From Yoonia sp034652275 (lineage in GTDB: Bacteria > Pseudomonadota > Alphaproteobacteria > Rhodobacterales > Rhodobacteraceae), in assembly GCF_034652275.1 (NCBI RefSeq), contig NZ_JAXIWG010000001.1:1426001-1490000 (forward strand): 64,000 nucleotides of DNA, in the 5' to 3' direction. Made by a program: the position numbers and the translations under genes. The notes below the pieces were generated by a model. That model did no database searches and was not told the DNA's origin. It saw nothing but the letters and a program-made list of their open reading frames with translations. Shown one piece after another: positions 35,395-42,714 of the stretch (within the stretch, counting starts at the first letter, position 1; the number at the start of each line of letters is the position of its first letter).

Positions 35395-35967
35395 TCAGAT
35401 CAGGCGGACCTTGGTGCCGATCGGGGTACGTTCGTAGACTTCGGCGATCTGTTCGTTGAACAGACCGATACAGCCGTTGGACGACCGGCGCCCGATCTTG
35501 CGGGTGTCCTGCGTGCCATGGATCCGGTAGAATTGCCAGGACAGATACAGCGCATGCGATCCCATCGGGTTCATCGGGTCACCGCCTGGAATGAACGCCG
35601 GCCATTCGGGGTTGCGCTGCCGCATTGCAGGGGTGGGTGCCCAGCTGGGCGCCACGCGCTTGTCGATCACCTCGGTATAGCCGGTGCGGGTCAGGTCATC
35701 GGACAAGGGCACCGATGTGGGATAGATCCGCATGTCGCCATCAGGTGTCCAGTGCTGCATGAACATCGATTTGGTGTCTGCAAGAATCGCGCCAACGCCG
35801 ATCGAATCGAAATGGTCGCGCCATTCATGCACACGGAAAGCCGCGATATTGCGGTCCACCGGTGCTTGCTGGGTCTGCGCACGCAGAATCGACGGTGCGA
35901 ATAGCGTCGCCGCCGTTGCCCCAAGAAGCAAAGCGCGGCGTGACTGGGTATTGTTGTTGTTTTTCAT
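35395..35967 (-). CDS. L,D-transpeptidase (YkuD/ErfK family), Tat-type signal
   Basis: A 190-residue exported peptidoglycan crosslinking enzyme. The N-terminal SRRALLLGATAATLFAPSILRAQ reads as a twin-arginine signal. The YkuD active site appears as YRIHGT and SSNGCIGL with the catalytic Cys (His and Cys both present; Asn takes the place of the frequent His in SHGC). The start at 35967 has GAGG 6 nt upstream; a Met at 35979 is in frame. It is cotranscribed with the DsbA-like gene. Confidence 0.87.
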   Translation of the reverse strand: MKNNNNTQSRRALLLGATAATLFAPSILRAQTQQAPVDRNIAAFRVHEWRDHFDSIGVGAILADTKSMFMQHWTPDGDMRIYPTSVPLSDDLTRTGYTEVIDKRVAPSWAPTPAMRQRNPEWPAFIPGGDPMNPMGSHALYLSWQFYRIHGTQDTRKIGRRSSNGCIGLFNEQIAEVYERTPIGTKVRLI

Positions 35968-36195
35968 TCGTAGCCTCATCCTGAACGATCGTCGTTGACT
36001 TTACGCGATCTGCGCTTCTGTGCCTACCGCTATGCAAGTCGCGTGTGAATTACCATAAGATCAGTGCAGATGCGCCACGCCACACGCAGATTTGAAGTGA
36101 TGTGCGATGTCCGGAAAATAGAGGCGCTGTTTACATGATCTTAAGCCGGAGCGGCACATAAGGGCCTTCGACGTGTAACGAAGGGTCTTGCCATC

Positions 36196-36480
36196 ATGCC
36201 GGCTGAAACTGCCACTTTTGTCCTGCCGCCAGTCTTGGCATTCGATGCCTGCGCGGATCTTCATGCCTTTCTGGTCAAGGCGCAAGGCACCGATCTTATT
36301 CTGGACGGCCGGCTTGTCAGCCGCGTCGGCGGGCTGGCAGCACAGATCCTCGCCACAGCAACGCAGACCTGGGCGGCTGGCGGCCACAGCCTGACGGTCG
36401 TGAACGAATCACAGGAACTGCGCAGCGGGCTCGAAACGCTGGCGCTCTGGCCTTTGCCGCAGCAGCAGGGGGTACAGTAA
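36196..36480 (+). CDS. STAS-domain chemotaxis protein, CheS-like candidate
   Basis: A 94-residue single STAS-like domain (VLAFDACADLHAFLVKAQGTDL, then LVSRVGGLAAQILATATQTW). It is the first gene of the che operon; its TAA overlaps the ATG of cheY1. In Sinorhizobium meliloti a similarly small protein, CheS, sits in the same place before cheY1 and binds CheA to speed CheY1 dephosphorylation. Size and position suggest the same role here; sequence homology could not be tested. Confidence 0.75.
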   Translation: MPAETATFVLPPVLAFDACADLHAFLVKAQGTDLILDGRLVSRVGGLAAQILATATQTWAAGGHSLTVVNESQELRSGLETLALWPLPQQQGVQ

Positions 36481-36854
36481 TGGTCACACGCATTCTGGCC
36501 ATCGACGACTCCCGGACAATCCGCAGCCTTCTGACCCAGACGCTGCAGAACGCGGGATTCGAGGTGTCGACTGCCGTCGATGGCGTCGACGGGATTACCA
36601 AATTTCAGGAACAGGACGCCGATCTGGTCATCACCGACGTCAACATGCCCAACAAAGACGGTTTTGGTGTCATCGCCGATATCCGTGGTGGAACCCGCAA
36701 CCGCACGGTGCCTGTCCTCGTCCTGACAACGGAAAGCGGGGCTGCACTGAAAGAACGTGCGCGGCAGGCCGGTGCCACTGGCTGGATCGTCAAGCCCTTT
36801 GACGACGAAGCACTTGTCGCAGTCATCCGCCGTCTGACAGGAGCCGCCCAATGA
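36480..36854 (+). CDS. cheY1: Chemotaxis response regulator CheY (first copy)
   Basis: A 124-residue single receiver domain. The acidic pair is in AIDDSRTIR, the phospho-Asp in VITDVNMPNKDG, the switch Thr in VLTTES, and the Lys in WIVKPFDD. No output domain. It overlaps cheA by ATGA. By analogy with Sinorhizobium, the copy next to cheA may act as a phosphate sink. Confidence 0.93.
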   Translation: MVTRILAIDDSRTIRSLLTQTLQNAGFEVSTAVDGVDGITKFQEQDADLVITDVNMPNKDGFGVIADIRGGTRNRTVPVLVLTTESGAALKERARQAGATGWIVKPFDDEALVAVIRRLTGAAQ

Positions 36855-38947
36855 CTGGTGATATGACGATGCGCGATGTTTTTTTCGAGGAATGCGAAGA
36901 CCTGATCGCTGCCTTGACCGAAGGCCTGACCGCGATGCGCGATGGCAGCACCGACAGCGAAACCGTCAATGCTGTCTTTCGCGCCGTTCATTCCGTGAAA
37001 GGCGCGGCTGGCGCCTTCGCGCTCGACGATCTTGTCGGGTTCGCCCACACGTTCGAAACAGTTCTGGACCACGTCAGGTCACAGCGTCTGATGCTCGATG
37101 ACCGGATATTGCATGTACTACAGCGCTCCGGCGATGTCCTTGCCGATCTCATTGATACCGCGAGAGAGGACTTGCCGACGAACACGGCGCAGGTCGACCC
37201 CGTGCTGGCGGACCTGCAATCCTTTCTGGGCGACGCACCGGCCGCCGCCGACGATTTCGTTTTCGAGGCGCTGACGCTCGCTTTTGATGCACCCGCTGAT
37301 GCGGCCTCGACCCATGTGGTCACGTTTACGCCAAATGCCGCCTTTTACACCAGCGGCAATGATCCGGTCCTTGTTATTGCCGCACTGCAGGCATTGGGTC
37401 CGTCCCGTGTGACAGTGGACATGTCTGCGTTGCCGACGCGACTGGACGACCTGAACTGGCAGGCAGGTCTGCTGACGTGGCAGGTAGAGATCGAGGGACT
37501 GGGATCGGATTTACCGATCCTTGAAGTCTTTGAATTTGTCGATGACCTTTGCGCCTTGCGGGTCACGTCAAGTGACACGGAGGCTATGGCGCCTGCAGAT
37601 CAGCTGGCCACATCCTCCGCTCAACTGCCGGAGGACGACACGGCAGAACCCGCTTCGGCCAACCTGCAGGGTGACACGCCCGATCCAAAAGCGCGCAATG
37701 CCGCAGATCGGAGCGGCGGTCGCGCTGCAAGCTCGCTCCGCGTCGATCCTGAAAGAGTGGATCGCCTGATCAATGCAGTCGGCGAACTGATTATCAACCA
37801 ATCGGTCATTTCTCAAAGGTTGCAGCATGCGAACCTGCCCAATGCCGCCGAATTGTTCGCCGATCTCGACGATTACAAGTTGCTGGCGCGCGAAATTCAG
37901 GAAGGCGTGATGGCAATTCGTGCACAGCCGGTCAAACCGTTATTCCAGCGCATGTTGCGTATTGCGCGTGAGGCTGCCGATGCTACCGGCAAAATGGTCG
38001 AACTGATCACCGAAGGTGAGGGAACGGAAGTCGACAAAACCGTCGTCGAACGGCTGGCCGACCCGCTGACACATATGATCCGTAACGCCATCGACCACGG
38101 GATCGAAGCGCCGGACCGCCGGGTCGCTGCCGGAAAGAACCGGCAAGGCAAACTCCGTCTTGCCGCACGGCAAAGATCTGGCAGCATTGTGATCGAAATC
38201 GCCGATGACGGCGCCGGTCTCAACCGCCCCAAGATCAGGGAAATCGCCGTCTCGAAGGGGCTGGTCGCCGAGGATGCGCAACTGTCTGAGACGGAGATCG
38301 ATCACCTGCTCTTCGCTCCGGGGTTTTCCACCGCGAAGGAAGTGACCAACCTGTCCGGTCGGGGCGTTGGGATGGACGTAGTCAAAACGGCAATCACCGC
38401 ACTTGGTGGGCGCGTGGCGATCAGCAGCCAGTTCGGCCAGGGAACGACTTTCTCGATCACCCTTCCGCTGACACTTGCGGTGATGGACGGGATGATCATT
38501 AACCTAGGCGACCAGACCATGGTGGTCCCGATTTCCAGTATCCTCGAAACGGTCAGACCAAAAGCGGCTGACTTGTCCCAGATCGGGCTCAACAACACGT
38601 TGCTGCGTATACGTGGCGAGTATGTTCCAATCATCGATCTAGCCGAACGCATGGGTCAGGCGGTGACATCGCGCGACATGACTGACAGGGTACTTTTGCT
38701 TATCCAGACAGACAGCATCCCCCAATGCGCCTTGGCCGTCGACGACATCTTCGACCAGAGGCAAGTCGTGGTCAAAAGCATGCAAGGCAACTACGGCGAG
38801 ATTTCGGGTATCTCGGGCGCGACAATCCTTGGTGACGGCAAAATCGCCCTGATCATCGACCCCGAGGCCGTCGCGCACGGCAACACTGCCTATACAGTCA
38901 CCAATAGCCACAATGGAAGGGATGCCACTTATGTCACAGCTTGCTGA
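36851..38947 (+). CDS. cheA: Chemotaxis histidine kinase CheA
   Basis: A 698-residue cytoplasmic kinase. Domains in order: Hpt (1-105; phospho-His H47 in AVHSVKGAAG), a variable linker (about 110-300), dimerisation (SLRVDPERVDRLINAVGELI), HATPase with N-box MIRNAIDHGIE, ADDGAGLNR and SGRGVGMDVVK, and a C-terminal CheW-like domain. All catalytic elements are present. The linker contains a second globular stretch (about 150-245) that is not a typical P2. Confidence 0.93.
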   Translation: MTGDMTMRDVFFEECEDLIAALTEGLTAMRDGSTDSETVNAVFRAVHSVKGAAGAFALDDLVGFAHTFETVLDHVRSQRLMLDDRILHVLQRSGDVLADLIDTAREDLPTNTAQVDPVLADLQSFLGDAPAAADDFVFEALTLAFDAPADAASTHVVTFTPNAAFYTSGNDPVLVIAALQALGPSRVTVDMSALPTRLDDLNWQAGLLTWQVEIEGLGSDLPILEVFEFVDDLCALRVTSSDTEAMAPADQLATSSAQLPEDDTAEPASANLQGDTPDPKARNAADRSGGRAASSLRVDPERVDRLINAVGELIINQSVISQRLQHANLPNAAELFADLDDYKLLAREIQEGVMAIRAQPVKPLFQRMLRIAREAADATGKMVELITEGEGTEVDKTVVERLADPLTHMIRNAIDHGIEAPDRRVAAGKNRQGKLRLAARQRSGSIVIEIADDGAGLNRPKIREIAVSKGLVAEDAQLSETEIDHLLFAPGFSTAKEVTNLSGRGVGMDVVKTAITALGGRVAISSQFGQGTTFSITLPLTLAVMDGMIINLGDQTMVVPISSILETVRPKAADLSQIGLNNTLLRIRGEYVPIIDLAERMGQAVTSRDMTDRVLLLIQTDSIPQCALAVDDIFDQRQVVVKSMQGNYGEISGISGATILGDGKIALIIDPEAVAHGNTAYTVTNSHNGRDATYVTAC

Positions 38948-39398
38948 ACTGCAAAAATCCGAACGGCTGGAATTCGTGACACTGGTTGCAGGTGGGCAGA
39001 ATTTCTGTATTGAAATCAAACAGATCAGAGAAATCCGTCGCTGGACCCCGGTGACGGTGCTACCGCATTCGCCCGACCACGTTCTTGGTGTCATCAACTT
39101 GCGCGGTGCGGTCATTCCGATCATCGACCTTGCCGCCAAGCTCGGTTTCGCGAAGATCATGCCCACTGAAAGGCATGTCATCATCATCATCGCGGTCGAA
39201 GATCGCATCATCGGACTTTTGGTCGAATCTGTCTCGGAGATCCTTGGTGTAGATGCACATACAGTACGAGAAACACCCCGCGGCCCGGAGGATACAACCA
39301 CACGTGCCATTCTCGGGATCATACCGCTTGGTGATGACATGACGAAAGTCATCAGCCTGTCAGCATTGCTGAACCCGACAAATCAGGTTGCTGCATGA
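38931..39398 (+). CDS. cheW: Chemotaxis coupling protein CheW
   Basis: About 155 residues, a single CheW domain (FVTLVAGGQNFCIEIKQIREI, then HVLGVINLRGAVIPIIDLAAKLG). It links receptors to CheA. The start at 38931 is preferred because GGAAGGG ends 9 nt upstream; it overlaps the cheA end by 17 nt. ATG 38913 and 38922 are in frame too. It overlaps cheR by ATGA. Confidence 0.92.
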   Translation: MSQLAELQKSERLEFVTLVAGGQNFCIEIKQIREIRRWTPVTVLPHSPDHVLGVINLRGAVIPIIDLAAKLGFAKIMPTERHVIIIIAVEDRIIGLLVESVSEILGVDAHTVRETPRGPEDTTTRAILGIIPLGDDMTKVISLSALLNPTNQVAA

Positions 39399-40297
39399 GC
39401 GCACCTGGTCCAGTCTCTGCAAACGAACCGACAGCACGCGAGTATCATTTCACCGATCGTGACTTTCTTACGATTGCAACGCTTGCACATCAAAAATACG
39501 GTCTTCATTTGCAACCGTCGAAGAAACCGCTTGTTTACTCGCGGCTCACGAAACGATTGCGGGCGCTCGACCTTCCGGACTTCGAAAGCTACTGCGCCTT
39601 GCTGTCCGATCCCAACGCCCACGACGAGCAATCACACCTGCTTTCGGCGCTGACTACAAATGTCACCCATTTCTTTCGCGAGCGGCATCATTTCACTTTT
39701 TTGCGTGAAAGGGTCCTTCCCCAACTGATTGAGAAAGCAAAAATGGGCGCCCCTGTCAGGATGTGGTCTTCCGCGTGTTCAGCAGGACAAGAGGCCTATT
39801 CCATGGCTGCCATGATCCGTGACGCATGCCCCGATGCATCGCGTCTCGATATCAAATTGCTTGCCACAGATGTTGATCCGCAAATGATCCAGAAAGCCCG
39901 ACAAGCGCAATATGACCGTGAACAGGCCAACGCGATACCTGACGAATACAAAAAGCTGATGATAGACGATATCGGCGGAGGTCCTCACTTCCGGATCCGG
40001 CAGGATCTGATGGCCTTGGTGACATTCGGTGAATTGAACCTGATCTCTGAATGGCCGATGCGGCGCCGCTTCGATGTCGTCTTCTGCCGAAATGCTGCGA
40101 TCTACTTCGATAAGGAGACGCAAGTCCGGCTTTGGCAACGTTTCGCGGATGTGCTGCACGACGACGGCCATCTGATGATCGGGCATTCGGAGCGGCTGAC
40201 CGGGCCGGCAGAAAACGAATTCCGCAGTGTGGCCATTACCACGTATCAACGACGGCCTCGCAGCGGGGCATCGATCCGACCTCAAACGAAAGACTAG
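39395..40297 (+). CDS. cheR: Chemoreceptor methyltransferase CheR
   Basis: A 300-residue SAM-dependent methyltransferase that methylates receptor glutamates. The N-terminal helical domain (about 20-90) leads to LTTNVTHFFRERHHF, then the SAM site WSSACSAGQEAYSMA (about 127-141), IKLLATDVDPQM and VFCRNAAIYFDKE. It is in the tight che operon, 3 nt before cheY2. Confidence 0.94.
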   Translation: MSAPGPVSANEPTAREYHFTDRDFLTIATLAHQKYGLHLQPSKKPLVYSRLTKRLRALDLPDFESYCALLSDPNAHDEQSHLLSALTTNVTHFFRERHHFTFLRERVLPQLIEKAKMGAPVRMWSSACSAGQEAYSMAAMIRDACPDASRLDIKLLATDVDPQMIQKARQAQYDREQANAIPDEYKKLMIDDIGGGPHFRIRQDLMALVTFGELNLISEWPMRRRFDVVFCRNAAIYFDKETQVRLWQRFADVLHDDGHLMIGHSERLTGPAENEFRSVAITTYQRRPRSGASIRPQTKD

Positions 40298-40300
40298 GCC

Positions 40301-40687
40301 ATGAGCTTGAAAGACACATTGCGCGTGATGATTGTGGACGACATGGGCGTCAGCCGCGGACTTCTCGTGCAGGCCATCGAGGAGATGGGCATCTGGAAAA
40401 ACCAGGCAGAGAATGACGGCAGAGCGGCGCTGAACAAGCTGATTGCCGACCCGGTTCACCTGGTCCTCTCGGACTATAACATGCCGGGAATGGACGGGCT
40501 CGAACTGCTTCGCGCCCTGCGCCAGCATAAAGCGACATCCCGCATCGGTTTCATTCTCGTGACGGGCAATCCGACACCTGATCTGGTCGCCAAGGGTAAG
40601 GCGCTTGGTCTGAATAACATTATCAAGAAGCCGTTTTCGACCGCGAGCATGAAGCAATGTATCGAAAGCGTGGTGGGTCGACTGTGA
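40301..40687 (+). CDS. cheY2: Chemotaxis response regulator CheY (second copy)
   Basis: A 128-residue receiver domain: MIVDDMGVSRG, LVLSDYNMPGMDG with the phospho-Asp, LVTGNP with Thr, and IIKKPFS with Lys. All functional residues are present. It overlaps the next gene by GTGA, so the receiver and the DxxxQ protein are translationally coupled. Confidence 0.93.
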   Translation: MSLKDTLRVMIVDDMGVSRGLLVQAIEEMGIWKNQAENDGRAALNKLIADPVHLVLSDYNMPGMDGLELLRALRQHKATSRIGFILVTGNPTPDLVAKGKALGLNNIIKKPFSTASMKQCIESVVGRL

Positions 40688-41043
40688 ATATGCAATCTGT
40701 GCCACATCGGTCCGGGCCAATGCGACCATTGGACAATATCGCAACTGCGCTGCGCGAAATCGCGACCATCGTGACGCGTCTTGAAGACACAGCCCTGAGT
40801 ATGTGCAGTTGCGAGACCGACTTGTCCCAAAAGACAAAGTCACTGCAGGATTTTGATCTGGTTCTGCAATCGCTTGCTGATCTTGCCAGCTTGTTGGATG
40901 CGATGGGTGAACAAACTGAGAATGAAACGACGTCGGACAGCAGTGTGATCATTGCACGCATGCGTCTTGCGTGGCTGCGTGATCTGATCGGCGATGCCAC
41001 CCCACGGGCCGACCATGATCAGCCACGGATAGCGATCTTCTGA
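40684..41043 (+). CDS. Small helical DxxxQ protein, CheT/CheZ-like phosphatase candidate
   Basis: A 119-residue, predicted all-helical protein with no database-style signature. Residues 55-62 read QDFDLVLQ, giving D58-xxx-Q62, the catalytic motif of the CheZ phosphatase (QDFQDLTGQ in E. coli). S. meliloti CheT, a small protein of the che operon, has also been described with a DxxxQ motif. GTG 40684 overlaps the cheY2 stop (GTGA); ATG 40690 is the alternative. The position directly after cheY2 fits a CheY-P phosphatase (inference). Confidence 0.7.
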   Translation: MNMQSVPHRSGPMRPLDNIATALREIATIVTRLEDTALSMCSCETDLSQKTKSLQDFDLVLQSLADLASLLDAMGEQTENETTSDSSVIIARMRLAWLRDLIGDATPRADHDQPRIAIF

Positions 41044-41183
41044 TGGCGTGGAATGTCGAAGGACGGCGCGCCCTGATACGCCAGATCACGACCGTCGTCC
41101 CGCGTGGGGCAGGTCATGTCGGTCTTTGTGCCACCGGCACTATGGCGCCCGACCAAAAGCGAGGCAATTCATGCGCATACTGA
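41043..41183 (+). CDS. Possible 46-residue small protein in the che operon
   Basis: An ORF of 46 codons starts in a TGATG overlap with the previous gene and runs 13 nt into cheB. It begins MAWNVEGRRALIRQITTVV. Every other junction in this operon is an overlap or at most 3 nt; without this ORF there would be a lone 127-nt gap. About 63% of its third positions are G or C. It could instead be noise or an unused extension region of cheB, whose frame is also open here. Confidence 0.35.
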   Translation: MAWNVEGRRALIRQITTVVPRGAGHVGLCATGTMAPDQKRGNSCAY

Positions 41184-42157
41184 TCGCCCATCGATCCGTT
41201 ATCCTGCTGGGGCAATTGCAGCGTCGTCTGGAACGACTCGCGCTCGACGTCGTTCGCGCAGCGACCGAGCTGACAGAAGTCTATGATTTCACTGAACACA
41301 ACGAACCCGATTGTGTCTTGCTGACGACCGAAATCGCCGATTGTCCGGAGTTCGAATTGCTTGCAACGCTTTTCAGGATGCTGGGTGTCGGTTGCGTCGT
41401 GCTTGGGACCTCGCATCAGCCGCATCTCACCAATGCCGCGCTCAAGGCGAACCCTGCGATACGTGTTTTGCCGGGCAACGTTTCTGACAGCACTCTGCTT
41501 GCCGCTCTTGTTCCAAGCGGGCGCCTGAACCGCCCTGCAACACTATGCGCTGTGCCCGCCCCAACCGGCCGGATCGACCCGCGCAAAGCCGTTTTGATCG
41601 GATCTTCGACAGGGGGCATCGATGCTTTGATGCAGATCCTGCGTCACTTTCATCCGGCCGCGCCACCAACAGTCATTGTTCAGCATACCGGCGGCAGTTT
41701 CGCCGGCAGCCTGATCCGACTGCTCGATGGCGTCACTGCGGCAAAAGTCGTTGCCGCAACACAGGACGCGGCCTTGCAGCCGGGTCACATCTATTTGGCT
41801 TCGGGGGACACACACCATGTCCGTCTGACACAGGGGGCCCCTGCTCGGATCAGGCTGGATGAAGCGCCGCGCCAATCAGGGCACCGGCCATCGGTGGACG
41901 CGCTGTTCCATTCCGCGGTCCCGTTCGCACCGCATATAACAGCTGCACTCCTCACTGGGATGGGCAGAGACGGCGCCGAAGGTATCACAGCACTACGCGC
42001 CGCGGGGGCGCGCACTTTTGGGCAGGATGAGGCGACCTGCGTGGTCTACGGCATGCCGCGCGTCGCCAAGGCATTAGGAGGTATCGAAACCGAACTACCG
42101 ATCAACCAAATCGGCCCCGGCTTGCTGCGGACGGCTCTGCAAAGGCAGCGCGCATGA
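41171..42157 (+). CDS. cheB: Chemotaxis methylesterase CheB with a degenerate receiver
   Basis: A 328-residue protein. The C-terminal methylesterase domain has the full catalytic triad: S146 in IGSSTGG, H172 in QHTGG and D267 in GMGRDG. The N-terminal receiver-like domain (1-115) lacks the acidic pair (ILIAHRSV), has Thr52 where the phospho-Asp belongs (PDCVLLTTEIADCPE), and shows no clear Lys. So it probably is not controlled by CheA phosphorylation. GAGGC stands before ATG 41171. It overlaps cheD by ATGA. Confidence 0.9.
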   Translation: MRILIAHRSVILLGQLQRRLERLALDVVRAATELTEVYDFTEHNEPDCVLLTTEIADCPEFELLATLFRMLGVGCVVLGTSHQPHLTNAALKANPAIRVLPGNVSDSTLLAALVPSGRLNRPATLCAVPAPTGRIDPRKAVLIGSSTGGIDALMQILRHFHPAAPPTVIVQHTGGSFAGSLIRLLDGVTAAKVVAATQDAALQPGHIYLASGDTHHVRLTQGAPARIRLDEAPRQSGHRPSVDALFHSAVPFAPHITAALLTGMGRDGAEGITALRAAGARTFGQDEATCVVYGMPRVAKALGGIETELPINQIGPGLLRTALQRQRA

Positions 42158-42684
42158 CCGACCTAAACGCGACAGGCACCAAGATGTTAACCATCGTGCA
42201 GGGCGATTTCGCCGTATCGGCCGATCCGCAAGTGGTCATGTCCACAATTCTGGGGTCTTGCGTCGCCGTCTGCATCTTCGACTTGCCGGGAAAGGTTGGC
42301 GGCATGAACCATTTCTTGCTGGCAAGTGGCGGCGACACGAACACTTCGGACCTGAAATATGGCGTGAACGCGATGGAATTGCTGATCAACAAGATATTGC
42401 GTGCCGGTGGTGACCGGCGCAGACTACAGGCCAAGATTTTCGGAGGTGCACGTATGACGGTCCATGCCCGCGACATCGGCCAGTCAAATGGTACCTTTGC
42501 CCTTTCGTTTCTGGAACGTGAAGGCATCCCCTGCCTGTCCCAGAGCATCGGCGGAACCATGGCCCGACGGGTCCAGTTCACGCCCACGACAGGGGCGGCG
42601 CGGCAGATGCAGATCGCCGGCTCACCTCCACCAGAAGCACAGGTTGTGCGGCCGCGCCCCGCGCCAGAGATCACGCTGTTCTGA
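42154..42684 (+). CDS. cheD: Chemoreceptor glutamine deamidase CheD
   Basis: A 176-residue enzyme that converts receptor Gln to Glu. The catalytic C36 is in ILGSCVAVC and H53 in GGMNHFLL, spaced 17 residues apart as in Thermotoga CheD; Ser30 takes the position of its catalytic Thr. FGGARM (about 97) is another family block. It is the last gene of the operon. Confidence 0.92.
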   Translation: MTDLNATGTKMLTIVQGDFAVSADPQVVMSTILGSCVAVCIFDLPGKVGGMNHFLLASGGDTNTSDLKYGVNAMELLINKILRAGGDRRRLQAKIFGGARMTVHARDIGQSNGTFALSFLEREGIPCLSQSIGGTMARRVQFTPTTGAARQMQIAGSPPPEAQVVRPRPAPEITLF

Positions 42685-42714
42685 TGCGGGGGCGCAATCG
42701 GTCAGCATACGGGC

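Noticed and set aside
36060..36195. Flagellar-type sigma promoter before the che operon
   Set aside because: TAAG-like and ATAA-like boxes occur but their spacing does not fit the sigma-28 consensus.
41048..41170. 41-codon N-terminal extension of CheB from GTG 41048
   Set aside because: Arg/His/Cys-rich and unlike receiver domains; the start at 41171 begins right at the receiver-like fold and has GAGGC upstream.
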